From: Fen-1058 sp964398185
GTDB lineage: Bacteria > Chloroflexota > Anaerolineae > Fen-1058
Reading direction: 5' to 3'
Assembly: GCA_964398185.1 (NCBI GenBank)
Contig: CAYNML010000025.1
Location: 1 to 64,000, forward strand
Length of the DNA: 64,000 nt
Shown here: positions 40,753 through 50,231 of the stretch, one piece after another
Numbering within the stretch: position 1 is the stretch's first letter
How the letters are laid out: every line of letters starts with the position of its first letter
The notes under the pieces: model-generated
The model's input: only the letters and a program-made list of their open reading frames with translations
The model's database searches: none
What the model was told of the DNA's origin: nothing
Program-made: the position numbers and the translations under genes

Positions 40753-43051
40753 ACAGCCACCCATCGACCTCATCATTCGGCCCGATGAGCACATCGCGCG
40801 CGCGGCCTGCTTCCTGCACCGGCCCCACGATGCCCATCTGCTCCATGCGATCGATCAAGTACGCGGCCTTGGGATAGCCCAGGCGCATCTTGCGCTGCAA
40901 CCACGAGGCGCTGGCCTGGCGATGCTTCTTCACCAACTCGATTGCTTTGGCCAGCAGCACTTCATCGTCGTCTTCCAACGCGGCCGTCGCTGCGCCCGCC
41001 TGTGCAATCTCTTCAAGCTGCTGCACCCTGGTGGTTTCCCACGGCGCGGGCACCCGCTCTTCGTCGGCGTATTGCTTGCGCCAGAAATCGGCCACCCGAT
41101 CGATCTCGCGCTCGCCCACGTAACAGCCCTGCACACGCTGCGGGCCGTTAGCTGTCGGTGACAGGAACAGCATGTCGCCCTTGCCCAATAAAGTTTCCGC
41201 GCCTACCCCGTCGAGAATGACGCGGCTGTCCACGCCCGAGGCCACCGCGAACGCAATGCGCGCCGGGAAGTTCGCCTTGATCAAACCGGTCACCACGTCA
41301 GTCGAGGGACGCTGCGTGGCGATGACCAGATGGATGCCCGTGGCGCGCGCCATCTGCGCGATGCGGCAGATAGTCTTCTCCACCTCCACCGGCGCGCTCA
41401 TCATCAAGTCCGAGAGTTCGTCGATGAACACCGCCATGAAGGGCAGCTTGTCCTGCCCCTGCTCCGCCATCTGCGCGTTGTATTCGTTGACGTGGCGCAC
41501 GCCCAGGTCCGAGAACTTCTTGTAGCGGCTGTCCATTTCGCGCGTGACCCAGCGCAGCACGCCCACAATGCGCTCGACCTCGGTTTCCACTTTGCCGTAC
41601 AGATGCGGCAAGCCGTTGTAGCGGATCAGTTCCACCATCTTGGGATCGATCATCACGAGGCGCAGATCGTCGGGCGTATTGTCCATGATCAGCGACATGA
41701 TGACGGCGTTGATGCACACGCTTTTGCCGGAACCCGTCGTCCCCGCGATCAAGATGTGCGGCATCGAAGCCAGATCGGCGGCGATGGGCATCCCGCTGAC
41801 ATCGCGCCCCAGCGCAAAAGCCAGCGGCGCTTTGGCCTTCAGCTTGCCGAAAGATTCGCTCTCCAGCACGCCGCGCAGACCCACCATTTCGATCGACTCG
41901 TTGGGGACTTCGATGCCGACGAACGATTGACCGGGCACCGGCGCTTCAATGCGCAGCGACGGCGCGGCCAGCGCCAGCGCCAGATCGTTTTGCAGCGAGC
42001 TGATCTGCGCCACGCGCACTTTCTGGCGGCGCACCTCGCCTTCGGGGCCGGGCCGTTCGAGGTAACCCGGCTCAACGCCGTACTGTGTCACCGCCGGGCC
42101 TTGCGACACGCGCACGACTTTCGCCTCCAGACCAAACTGCCGCAGCGTGCTTTCGATCACATCTTTCTTGTGCGCGATTTCCTCCTGCGCGATCGACTCG
42201 CTGGTATGGCCTTCCAGCAGATCGAGCGTGGGCAGCGCGCGCACTTTCTTGATCTTCGGCAGGGGAACCTCTTCGGTTTTGACGATCTTCAACGGCAGTT
42301 GGGTGGCTTGCACCGGCTGCTGATCGAGCGACTTGGCCTTGATGACCACTTGCTGCGGCGGCACAATCTCTTCCTCGATCGGTGGGGCGGCGGCCGACGG
42401 CCCCGCCTCGCTGATCGTGGGGACTGCCACCGTTTCGATCGGGCGGCGGCGCACCCGCCAGATCTTCAGGCGCGCGTACCACGTCAGCCACGGCAGACGC
42501 AGGCCGATCGTCAACGCGACGATCGTGACGATCAAGTACAACACCCCGGCCACATACCGTGGGAAGATTGGCGTGACGATCATGAGCAAGCCCCAGCCCA
42601 CCACGCCGCCGCCATTTCCGGCGGTGATCCTGCTCCACATATCCTGATCAGAATAAGCGCCGAAGGCCGTCAGGACAGGCAGAAACGCGAAGAACGCCAC
42701 CTCAACCGCGATGACGGATTTCCACGGCGTGACCAGCACGATGTTCTGTGTGCGCGCAATGATCAACACACCAATCGCGCCGAGTATGAAGGCGAAGAGA
42801 AATGCCCCCCAGCCGAAGAGCCAATAGAGGCCGTTGCTCCACCACTCGCTGAGGCTGCCCGGGGTATCGAAGCGCGACAGCGCGACGAGCGACCACACGG
42901 CCAGCGCCATGAGCAGCACGCCCAGGATCTCGCGGCTGCGCACGCCCACGCGGTAGCGCAGTTGGCGGCGGCGCAGCGGCGGTGCTTTCTCGGTTTTTGC
43001 TTTGGCTTTCGCGTCCGCTGTGGCGCGGCTCGCATTCGCGGATTTGGTCAT
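40751..43051 (-). CDS. ftsK: DNA translocase FtsK/SpoIIIE
   Basis: 766 residues. Four N-terminal membrane helices (first ~190 residues), a Pro/Glu-rich linker, then the motor: Walker A AGTTGSGKSVCINA (about 437), Walker B FIDELSDLMM and RPSTDVVTGLIKANFP, and a C-terminal winged-helix gamma domain (LLAKAIELVKKHRQASASWL) that reads KOPS-type DNA polarity sites. It pumps chromosome ends through the septum and activates Xer recombination; a Xer gene lies at 49126-50061. Confidence 0.96.
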   Translation of the reverse strand: MTKSANASRATADAKAKAKTEKAPPLRRRQLRYRVGVRSREILGVLLMALAVWSLVALSRFDTPGSLSEWWSNGLYWLFGWGAFLFAFILGAIGVLIIARTQNIVLVTPWKSVIAVEVAFFAFLPVLTAFGAYSDQDMWSRITAGNGGGVVGWGLLMIVTPIFPRYVAGVLYLIVTIVALTIGLRLPWLTWYARLKIWRVRRRPIETVAVPTISEAGPSAAAPPIEEEIVPPQQVVIKAKSLDQQPVQATQLPLKIVKTEEVPLPKIKKVRALPTLDLLEGHTSESIAQEEIAHKKDVIESTLRQFGLEAKVVRVSQGPAVTQYGVEPGYLERPGPEGEVRRQKVRVAQISSLQNDLALALAAPSLRIEAPVPGQSFVGIEVPNESIEMVGLRGVLESESFGKLKAKAPLAFALGRDVSGMPIAADLASMPHILIAGTTGSGKSVCINAVIMSLIMDNTPDDLRLVMIDPKMVELIRYNGLPHLYGKVETEVERIVGVLRWVTREMDSRYKKFSDLGVRHVNEYNAQMAEQGQDKLPFMAVFIDELSDLMMSAPVEVEKTICRIAQMARATGIHLVIATQRPSTDVVTGLIKANFPARIAFAVASGVDSRVILDGVGAETLLGKGDMLFLSPTANGPQRVQGCYVGEREIDRVADFWRKQYADEERVPAPWETTRVQQLEEIAQAGAATAALEDDDEVLLAKAIELVKKHRQASASWLQRKMRLGYPKAAYLIDRMEQMGIVGPVQEAGRARDVLIGPNDEVDGWL

Positions 43052-43082
43052 AGCGAATTCTGGTTGTGGCAGATTCAGAAAG

Positions 43083-43129
43083 CGAGGCTTTAGCCGGAAG
43101 TGTCAGCGGTCAAACCGGCTAAAGCCTCG
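43083..43129 (-). repeat. GAGGCTTTAGCCGG inverted repeat, likely terminator of the S1 gene
   Basis: A perfect 15-bp inverted repeat CGAGGCTTTAGCCGG / CCGGCTAAAGCCTCG with a 17-nt loop, between the S1-domain gene and ftsK. The sequence resembles a dispersed repeat type; there is no long T-run. Confidence 0.65.
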
Positions 43130-43152
43130 GCCCCAGATCGTCACTCAACTGG

Positions 43153-44145
43153 TTAGCGGTGTTCGTTTTCGACGATCACCAGTTCATCGGCAGCGGCCAG
43201 GGCGCCGTTGCCATTATGCGCCTGCCGCAGCGAGAGGCCCAGCCGCCGATGGGACACATCGACGCTCAGGACGCGCACCCGCACGGTATCGTGCTCGTGA
43301 ACGACGTTGCGCGGATGCAGGAAGTTGCCTTCGGCCAATTCGGAAATATGGATCAAGCCTTCCACGCCTTCTTCCAGTTTCACGAACGCGCCGAAATCGA
43401 CCACGGTGGTCACCGTGCCTTCCACCAACTGGTGCAACTGATAACGCTGCGGCACCGTCACCCACGGATCGGGGTACAGGCGCTTCAGGCTCAACGCCAC
43501 GCGGCGCTGCTCGCGATCGACCGTCATCACGCTCACCTCCACGTTCTGCCCGCTGCGCAGCACGTCCGACGGATGATTGATGCGGCCCCACGAAATTTCG
43601 CTGATGTGCGCCAGCCCTTCAATGCCGCCCAGATCGATGAATGCGCCAAAGTCGCACACGGTGGTCACTACGCCGCAGCGGCGCTGCCCCGGCTGCAGAT
43701 CGGCCAGCAAGATCTCGACGCGCGTGCGATCGTTGTAAGCCAGTCGTTCCGATAACACGAAGCGGCCATGCGCGCGATCGAGTTCGATGATCTTGCCTTT
43801 GACAACCTGCCCCACGCGCTTCTCGAACTCGGCGCGGCGCTGGGCGTCATCCGTGACGTTGGGCATGTTGAGAATGTGCGAGGCGGGGACAAAGCCGTGC
43901 AGCCCGGTCCAGTCGACCAAAATGCCGCCGCGATTGAAACCGGTGACCTGCACTTCCAGGACATCGTCGCCATCGCACGCCTGGCGTGCCGCCTCCCACA
44001 ATTGATCGATGGGCCGCAGCGTACTGCCGCTGTTCGCGCGCTCGGGCGCGCCAGTGTGTGCGGCTGGTTCAGCGGGCACGTTGGCTTCGGCATCCTGTAA
44101 GAGCGCTTGCCAATACCCCTCATCGACATCAAACATCTCGCCCAT
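43153..44145 (-). CDS. S1 RNA-binding domain protein (ribosomal protein S1-like)
   Basis: 330 residues carrying three S1 domains: residues about 65-135 (VTGFNRGGILVDWTGLHGFVPASH), 150-215 (VCDFGAFIDLGGIEGLAHISE) and 235-305 (VVDFGAFVKLEEGVEGLIHISE). This is a short S1 as in many non-proteobacteria; canonical E. coli S1 has six. It aids mRNA binding to the 30S subunit or other RNA handling. Confidence 0.9.
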   Translation of the reverse strand: MGEMFDVDEGYWQALLQDAEANVPAEPAAHTGAPERANSGSTLRPIDQLWEAARQACDGDDVLEVQVTGFNRGGILVDWTGLHGFVPASHILNMPNVTDDAQRRAEFEKRVGQVVKGKIIELDRAHGRFVLSERLAYNDRTRVEILLADLQPGQRRCGVVTTVCDFGAFIDLGGIEGLAHISEISWGRINHPSDVLRSGQNVEVSVMTVDREQRRVALSLKRLYPDPWVTVPQRYQLHQLVEGTVTTVVDFGAFVKLEEGVEGLIHISELAEGNFLHPRNVVHEHDTVRVRVLSVDVSHRRLGLSLRQAHNGNGALAAADELVIVENEHR

Positions 44146-44252
44146 TCCTAACCCCCTGTCACAATAACACTACAGCTGTGTGCTGTATTCTACAAAGAAA
44201 TCGCAAAATAAGCCAAATGAACACGGCGCCAGCGGCGGCGCCGGCGGCGGCG

Positions 44253-46181
44253 CTAGACGTGACCGTTCTTTCGCGCGCCGTTGCCCACCTCGGCCACCGC
44301 GCGCTCTTCCATCTTGGACAACGAGGCGGCTACAGCTTCCACCGCGATCTTCTGCTTGCGGTACAGATCGCTCTCGCTCATCGCCAGGCGCGCCGCGATG
44401 TCGCGCACCTTGCGGCCCTGCACGAAGCGCAGTTCCAGAATGTTGTACAACACCCATTCAGCCGCGGTGAAGCTGCGCTCGCCGTCGGGGCGCAGCTGCT
44501 CAATCGCGTCGCCGAGCACCGCGCGCAGCGCCTTGGGCGCGTCATCGTGATTGTCCGGCAGGGCCTGTTCGACCACTTGCAGCTTCAACAGCGGACTGGC
44601 CGTCAACTTGGGCCCACCCCAGTAATGACTCAAGGCGTCTTTCACCCAGTTCGGAAATTCCGGATCGGCCGTGACGGTGGCTTCCGGCGAAGGCTGTGTA
44701 GGCGAATCGATGTAGCGCACTTCACCGCGCTGGCGCTGCAAGACATCGATCTCCGGCATGATGCGATCTACCGCCGCAAAGACTTCCTTCTGCAAGCGGC
44801 GATCCTCCAGCGCGATGGCGGCCTGGGTGATCAACGTCTGCAAGCGCTTGGTCTCGGCATCCGATAAATCCGGCTCGCGCGATCGGGCGGCCACGGCCAG
44901 CGCGCCGAGCAGGTCCGCGTTGCCGCGCGCGCGCAGCGGCCACACCCAGAAACCGTCGACCCCGATCGGGCCGTCTTCATCCGCCGGGATCGCCGTCAGG
45001 CGCATCTCGGCCAGGGCGGTGCTGTACGCTTCGATGGCGCCCACGTGCGTGCGCACGCGCCAGCGCCCGTCGGAATCAAACGACGCCAGAAACACGCGCT
45101 GCACGCGCAGCAGATCGGCCACGGCGGTCAGCACGTTCTCCAGGAATTGCTGCAAGTCTGTCGAGGTCAACAACCGATCGCTCAGATTGCGGATGTAATC
45201 CAGTTCCGATCGATCCTGTTGAAAGAGCACCACGTCGAGCAGCGGCTGCAACGAGCCGCGCACGATTTGGAACAGCACGATGAAGAACACAATCGCCAGG
45301 ATCGTAATCGTTTCACTGGGCAGGCCCAGAAATTCTTCGATACGGATCAACACGGCCACCGCGGCTGCGATGGTGATGGCCAGCAGCGGCCCGCGGAACA
45401 GGAAACGGATCAGGCGGTACTTCACCACCCGATCAGGCGCCAGCACCCCAAAGTACGCCACGCTGTAACCCATCAAGAGCAACATCGCAAAAATGAAGAG
45501 GTTGCCGGCCAGTAACACGAGCCACAACAGAAGCGGCACGGTTGTTGCGGGATTGCTCGAGAGCAGCAAGTAAGGGAAGACGGCAAAGGCCGGCCCGGTC
45601 GATGACAGCAGCAGGTACGTCATGCGGCGGCGCGAGGTGGGCGTCAGGCAGCGGCGGCGCGCATGGAGAATGTTGACCACGCCCAACACCACCGCCGTCA
45701 GCGTATACAGCGTGTAGAGACCGAACAACGGCCCGGCCTGCAAATGCGGCGCGGTACTCGGCAGCGCTGCGCCGCTCACCACCGTGTCGCTGAAGAGCGC
45801 CAGGCCCATGAAGACGACACTGGCCGCGTACGCGCCAATGACCAGCGCCTGCCGTGACCGCGAGACGGAATTCGTCGTGCGCAGCACCTCGTCGGAGAAA
45901 TGCAGATAGGCGGCGGGCACCAGCGCAATCCCCAGCCACTGCAAACGCAGCCAGCGCTCCATCCAGACCGGATCGATTACACGATAGATCACCGCGTCGC
46001 CCATCGAGACGAACATGACGCACGTCAACAGCACGCTGAACGCGCGCGCCACCGGCGATCGCCAGTTGTAACGAATGATGTAGATTAACAGGGCAAACGC
46101 CGTCACGGCGATGCCGATCGAGAGGAGCGAATTCAGGAAGATAATAAGCGTGGTTAAACTAAGCGAACCGATCATACCCAC
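44253..46181 (-). CDS. 7TM-GAF membrane regulator with C-terminal HTH, no kinase domain
   Basis: 642 residues. The first ~270 residues have about seven hydrophobic spans of the histidine-kinase N-terminal 7TM type; residues about 320-480 form a GAF-like domain (LLTSTDLQQFLENVLTAVADLL); the C-terminal ~80 residues look like a sigma-region-4/LuxR-type helix-turn-helix (FVQGRKVRDIAARLAMSESDLYRKQK). No H-box or ATPase motifs are seen. It may sense a ligand at the membrane and act on DNA or a partner directly. Weaker possibility: it pairs with a kinase elsewhere. Confidence 0.7.
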   Translation of the reverse strand: MGMIGSLSLTTLIIFLNSLLSIGIAVTAFALLIYIIRYNWRSPVARAFSVLLTCVMFVSMGDAVIYRVIDPVWMERWLRLQWLGIALVPAAYLHFSDEVLRTTNSVSRSRQALVIGAYAASVVFMGLALFSDTVVSGAALPSTAPHLQAGPLFGLYTLYTLTAVVLGVVNILHARRRCLTPTSRRRMTYLLLSSTGPAFAVFPYLLLSSNPATTVPLLLWLVLLAGNLFIFAMLLLMGYSVAYFGVLAPDRVVKYRLIRFLFRGPLLAITIAAAVAVLIRIEEFLGLPSETITILAIVFFIVLFQIVRGSLQPLLDVVLFQQDRSELDYIRNLSDRLLTSTDLQQFLENVLTAVADLLRVQRVFLASFDSDGRWRVRTHVGAIEAYSTALAEMRLTAIPADEDGPIGVDGFWVWPLRARGNADLLGALAVAARSREPDLSDAETKRLQTLITQAAIALEDRRLQKEVFAAVDRIMPEIDVLQRQRGEVRYIDSPTQPSPEATVTADPEFPNWVKDALSHYWGGPKLTASPLLKLQVVEQALPDNHDDAPKALRAVLGDAIEQLRPDGERSFTAAEWVLYNILELRFVQGRKVRDIAARLAMSESDLYRKQKIAVEAVAASLSKMEERAVAEVGNGARKNGHV

Positions 46182-46243
46182 TACATACCCACCAGCCAGT
46201 TAACCCTTATTCTACACCCAAGCGCTGCCCGCGCGCCTCCGAA

Positions 46244-46783
46244 TCAATGGACTGCTTTCACAAAAAACACCGCGATGTCCTGGTTGGCAAAGAAGTGATC
46301 GTTGTAGCCGCAAAACGTGAAGCCGTGTTTCTGACAGAATTGAATGCCCGGGAAGTTCTTGGTCTGCACTTCAATCATGATCCAGGCCAGTTTCTCTTCA
46401 CGCGCCCAGCGGACCACGCCCGTCAATAACGCACTGCCGATACCCTGCCGCCGCGCCGGCTTGGCAACGATCAGATCCTGCACCCAGGCCGTGGACTGCG
46501 CGCCGCGCCTGGCCAGCGCCGCATAGCCCACCACCGCGCGATTGTCGTCGGCCACCAGCATCGCGTCGCAGGCGTCCCAGCCGGCATTGAGCTGCTTCAC
46601 ATCGCGCGGATAAGCCACCTTCATCAGACGCGGCAGGCGCACCGTGCGGAAGGCCAGGGTGATTTGCCCTTCCTGCGGGCGCGTATCCATCTGCCAGACG
46701 TACTCCGTTTCAAACGATGGATCGAACGACAGGCAGCGCGGCAGATCGGCGGCGGTGGCGGCGCGAATAATCGGTTTGATCAT
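46244..46783 (-). CDS. GNAT family N-acetyltransferase
   Basis: 179 residues. The acetyl-CoA site is LIVAKPARRQGIGSALL (R/Q-x-x-G-x-G/A) around residue 115, followed by IMIEVQTKNFPGIQFCQKHGF, a RimI-like ending. Substrate unknown. Confidence 0.87.
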   Translation of the reverse strand: MIKPIIRAATAADLPRCLSFDPSFETEYVWQMDTRPQEGQITLAFRTVRLPRLMKVAYPRDVKQLNAGWDACDAMLVADDNRAVVGYAALARRGAQSTAWVQDLIVAKPARRQGIGSALLTGVVRWAREEKLAWIMIEVQTKNFPGIQFCQKHGFTFCGYNDHFFANQDIAVFFVKAVH

Positions 46784-46802
46784 GGCGGCAAGTCACGCTT
46801 TT

Positions 46803-47558
46803 CTACTGAGGTTGAACGACGATCGAGACGTTGCAGTGCGGCAGTTCGTTGCCCGTGTTATCGACGACGACCAAGCCCAGCACGTAGACGCCCGGCTGCG
46901 TCAGCAGATTCGTCGGATCGATCGCGCCGAGCACGCCCCCATCGACAGGCGTGCGCACGACATCACCGGCAGTCTGCGTCACGCCGTTGGTGGCGGGGCC
47001 GGTCAGCGTCAGTTTGTAGAATGCAAAGTTCTCTGCTTTCGCCGTGCCGCGCACCTGAATCTCGCTGGAAAAGACCTGGCCGGCCACCGGCGCAACAATC
47101 TGGACGTTAGGGTCAGGACAGCTGCCCGCCGGCAGGACCGGCGGCGTTGACGTGGGGCCTGCCGTGGGAGCACCCTCAACGGTGGGCGTAGGAGTGCCGG
47201 GCGTGGCCGTGGGCGGGCGCGGCGTGCGCGTGGGCGTTGGCTGAAACGTCGGAGTGGGAGTATTCGTCGGAAGGACGAAGGCCGCCGTGGGCGTGGCCGG
47301 TCCGGCCTCGGTGGTCACCTGCGGAGCTACAACCGTCGCCAAAACGAACGTGGCAAACGCCGCAAGCGCCAGTACGCCCAACATGATCACGCTGCGCCAC
47401 AGGCGGCTGCTGGCCGCTTCGCGCTCCAGCGAATACAACGATTGCTGCAGGTCCTGCCGCGCGACCAGAATTTCTCGGACGTAGAACACTGCGCCAACGA
47501 TGAGGACGATGTAGATCAGCCCCGCATAGTTGGCCAGCAGCTGTACAAAGAAAGCCAT
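46803..47558 (-). CDS. Membrane protein with Thr/Pro-rich linker and Ig-like C-terminal domain
   Basis: 251 residues from the ATG at 47558; a GTG start at 47585 would overlap the pnp gene. Two membrane helices (about 5-30 and 55-80), then a Thr/Pro-rich extracytoplasmic linker (PTPTFQPTPTRTPRPPTATP), then a beta-rich domain with VAPVAGQVFSSEIQVRGTA resembling Ig-like/Big domains. Such Thr/Pro linkers are frequent in Chloroflexota surface proteins. Function unknown. Confidence 0.72.
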   Translation of the reverse strand: MAFFVQLLANYAGLIYIVLIVGAVFYVREILVARQDLQQSLYSLEREAASSRLWRSVIMLGVLALAAFATFVLATVVAPQVTTEAGPATPTAAFVLPTNTPTPTFQPTPTRTPRPPTATPGTPTPTVEGAPTAGPTSTPPVLPAGSCPDPNVQIVAPVAGQVFSSEIQVRGTAKAENFAFYKLTLTGPATNGVTQTAGDVVRTPVDGGVLGAIDPTNLLTQPGVYVLGLVVVDNTGNELPHCNVSIVVQPQ

Positions 47559-47565
47559 AACGTAT

Positions 47566-48414
47566 TCAGGCCGCCGCCACGACACCGCGAATGACGGTCA
47601 TCATCCGGGGAACCAACACCCGACCGGCCTCCAGCACTTCTTCGTGTGTGGTCTGTGGACCGTCTTCTTCGCCGGACAGCGCATTGCTGATGCCCGACAG
47701 GCCCAGCACCTTCATCCCGGCGTGCCGTGCCGTGATCGTCTCCGGCACGGTAGACATGCCCACCGCATCCGCGCCGATCAACCGCAGAAAGCGCACATCG
47801 GCCGGCGATTCAAAGCTCGGGCCGGCCAGGCACATGTAGATGCCCTGCTGCAACGTGACCTGCTGATCCGCCGCAACTCGCAACGCCAGATCGCGCAGGC
47901 CGCGATCGTAGGGCTGCGACATATCGGGAAAACGCGGGCCGAAAGATTCGTCATTGGGGCCTCGCAGCGGATTCTGCCCGGCCATCCCGATGAGGTTGAT
48001 GTGATCTTTAATCAACATCACGTCGCCGGCTGTGAACGATCGGTTGATGCCGCCCGCCGCATTGGTCAGGATCACCGTATTGATGCCGAGCACCTTCATC
48101 ATGCGGATGGGCAGCGTGACCTGCGACATCGAATACCCTTCGTAGTAGTGCACGCGGCCCTGCATCACCAACACCGATCGGCCTTCCAGCTGCCCGATGA
48201 CCAGCCGGCCCGAATGACCCTGTACCGAGGAGACGGGGAAGTTGGGAATGTCGTCAAACGGAATGAAGTCCGGCTTTTGCACCGCCTCAGCCAGCGCTGA
48301 CAGACCGGAACCTAAGATGATGCCAAACTCGGGCTGATGGCGGGTGCGGGCGCGCACGACCTGCGCCGCAGCTTCGATTTCTGAACGCGTAACCAGATGC
48401 TCCACGCTATTCAT
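47566..48414 (-). CDS. Purine nucleoside phosphorylase
   Basis: 282 residues, trimeric low-molecular-mass PNP type: GIILGSGLSALAEAV, VQGHSGRLVIG, MQGRVHYYEGY, TNAAGGINRSF, AGPSFESPADVR and GISNALSGE. The Asn in GISNA is the 6-oxopurine-specific residue. It splits inosine or guanosine with phosphate for purine salvage. Confidence 0.95.
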   Translation of the reverse strand: MNSVEHLVTRSEIEAAAQVVRARTRHQPEFGIILGSGLSALAEAVQKPDFIPFDDIPNFPVSSVQGHSGRLVIGQLEGRSVLVMQGRVHYYEGYSMSQVTLPIRMMKVLGINTVILTNAAGGINRSFTAGDVMLIKDHINLIGMAGQNPLRGPNDESFGPRFPDMSQPYDRGLRDLALRVAADQQVTLQQGIYMCLAGPSFESPADVRFLRLIGADAVGMSTVPETITARHAGMKVLGLSGISNALSGEEDGPQTTHEEVLEAGRVLVPRMMTVIRGVVAAA

Positions 48415-48424
48415 CCTCTTTCAA

Positions 48425-49102
48425 CTAGAGCTTGGCCAGCAGCTTGGCCTTGGCCTGCTGATATTCCACTTCGCTGATCGCACCGCTCTTGCGCAGTTCG
48501 TCCAGCTGCGCAATCGTCTTCAACGGGTCTTCCTCGTCACCTGCGGCGGCGGCCGCTGCCGTCGCCTGCCGCGAACCGAGGTCGTCGCCGTCGGACAGCT
48601 TGGTCTTCTGCTCCAGGAGCGTCTTTTTGAACTCCACCGGTTTTGCCAGGCGCTTCAGCACATTGGTTCCCATGTCGCTGCCGGTGATGATGGCCAGATC
48701 GCCGTAATTCAGCAGACGCCCCACCACCGACTGATTCAGGGTAATATCGTTGATCTTCTCCAGGGCCGAGTCCTTGGTGTGCTTGTTGATCAAGCCCTCG
48801 GTCTGCACCACGCGCGTGGTGGTGATTAGATACTCTTCGGCCCACCACTGCAGGAACTCCCAGCCGAACCAGACGATGGGGATGAGCAGCAAAAGCAGCG
48901 CGAAGCCGCGGTTGTTGCGCAGGAAGTCGCCCAGCCAGCCCTGGCCCAATGACCCGGCCGCGAAGAAAATCGACCAGATGACCAGGAAGATAAACAAATT
49001 GATGGCAAAATTGGCCGACAACACGATCCAGTGTTGGCGGGCGCGCCAGAGGATTTGCTCGTTCTTGCCCAGCAGGCTTTCCACGTACTTCATCATACCC
49101 AT
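48425..49102 (-). CDS. PH-like (bPH2) and SHOCT domain membrane protein
   Basis: 225 residues. Two hydrophobic segments (about 27-50 and 65-88), then a bacterial PH-like domain (EEYLITTTRVVQTEGLI, SALEKINDITL) and a C-terminal SHOCT motif (LDELRKSGAISEVEYQQAKAKLL). Function unknown; SHOCT often mediates oligomerisation. Lies 10 bp before pnp. Confidence 0.82.
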   Translation of the reverse strand: MGMMKYVESLLGKNEQILWRARQHWIVLSANFAINLFIFLVIWSIFFAAGSLGQGWLGDFLRNNRGFALLLLLIPIVWFGWEFLQWWAEEYLITTTRVVQTEGLINKHTKDSALEKINDITLNQSVVGRLLNYGDLAIITGSDMGTNVLKRLAKPVEFKKTLLEQKTKLSDGDDLGSRQATAAAAAAGDEEDPLKTIAQLDELRKSGAISEVEYQQAKAKLLAKL

Positions 49103-49125
49103 GACGAAACGCTCCTTGAAGGATT

Positions 49126-50061
49126 TTAGACTTCAGGCTCGGGCAGCACCGGCGGCGGCTGCACGTAGATTTGCGTGGTGGAGATATTGGCGTGGCCCAG
49201 GTAGCGCTGCACTTCTGACAACGTGGCTTTGTTGTTTTGCAGCATGTGCGCGGCAAAGGAGTGGCGCAGCATGTGCGGCGTCACCTCGTAGTCGAGGCCG
49301 GCCCGCGCAGCATATTCTTTGATGATCAACCACATGCCCTGCCGCGTCAACTGCTGGCCGCGCTGGTTCAGGAACAGCGCCGCCTGGTTGCCGGAACTCT
49401 TCACAAAATGCGGCCGCCCGCGTTCGAGGTAGATCTGCAGCGCTTCGGCGGCCTTATCACTCAGCGGCACCGTGCGTTCGCGCCCGCCGTCTTCGCTAGT
49501 GACGCGCATCGCCTTCTCGGCCAGATTCACATCGTCCGTGCGGAACGAGACCAATTCGGAAACGCGCACGCCCGTGGCATAGAGCAGCTCCAGCAGCGCG
49601 CGGTCGCGCAGGGTCTTGGGTGAGTTGCCGGTTCCCGGCGCGGCCAACAAACGCTCAACCTCTTCGTTCGTCATGGTCTTGGGCGTACGCTTGGCCACGC
49701 GCGGCGCTTCCAGCCCGCCGGACGGATCGCGCGGGATGATGCGCTTGACCGTAAGATAATTGAAAAATGATTTTAGCGCGGCCACCTTGCGGGCGATCGT
49801 CGACGGCGCCACAGGTTTTTCATCGCCGCTGCGCTTGGTAATTTTCAGCGAGCGCAGCGCGTCGACAAAGGCTGCCAGATCAGTCGAGGTGACATCGGCC
49901 CAGCTGGTCACCGGCGACTCGCGATGTCCCAGATAATCAATCAGTTGGCTCAGATCGTTGCGATAGGCCGCCACAGTATTGCGCGCGTAACCATCTTCGT
50001 GCGCCAGCGACGTGAGGAATTGTTCGAGATAGGGTTGCAGAGCGAGTTGAGTTTCGTTCAT
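49126..50061 (-). CDS. Tyrosine recombinase of the XerC/XerD type with altered lysine site
   Basis: 311 residues: N-terminal SAM-like core-binding domain, then catalytic Arg in ATGVRVSEL, HMLRHSFAAHM (His-x-x-Arg), LGHANISTTQIYV (His and Tyr). The beta-hairpin lysine of canonical GKGNKER is not seen: the region reads SEDGGRERTVPL. Xer enzymes resolve chromosome dimers with FtsK; this copy may be a divergent or accessory integrase. A truncated or replaced lysine usually reduces cleavage. Confidence 0.85.
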   Translation of the reverse strand: MNETQLALQPYLEQFLTSLAHEDGYARNTVAAYRNDLSQLIDYLGHRESPVTSWADVTSTDLAAFVDALRSLKITKRSGDEKPVAPSTIARKVAALKSFFNYLTVKRIIPRDPSGGLEAPRVAKRTPKTMTNEEVERLLAAPGTGNSPKTLRDRALLELLYATGVRVSELVSFRTDDVNLAEKAMRVTSEDGGRERTVPLSDKAAEALQIYLERGRPHFVKSSGNQAALFLNQRGQQLTRQGMWLIIKEYAARAGLDYEVTPHMLRHSFAAHMLQNNKATLSEVQRYLGHANISTTQIYVQPPPVLPEPEV

Positions 50062-50231
50062 AGCCGGCTACCTTTGCAGATGACTGAGCATCATGGTCGA
50101 AGTCACTCACCAGTCAACATTATATCATTATTGCCATAAAGCAATGAAATCCAATTAACAGAAACCAGGTCTCGCCACTCAAACTGTTGACGTCAGGCAA
50201 AGCGAAGAAACTCGGCTTCCTGGTCTTTACC
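50062..50231. other. Intergenic region between xer and queA
   Basis: 170 bp with no gene that I can support. A loose inverted repeat (ACCAGG/CCTGGT) flanks its centre. AT-richer than neighbours. Confidence 0.5.

Noticed and set aside
41330..43093. 587-codon open frame opposite ftsK
   Set aside because: Antisense to ftsK, whose Walker motifs are intact; no independent support.
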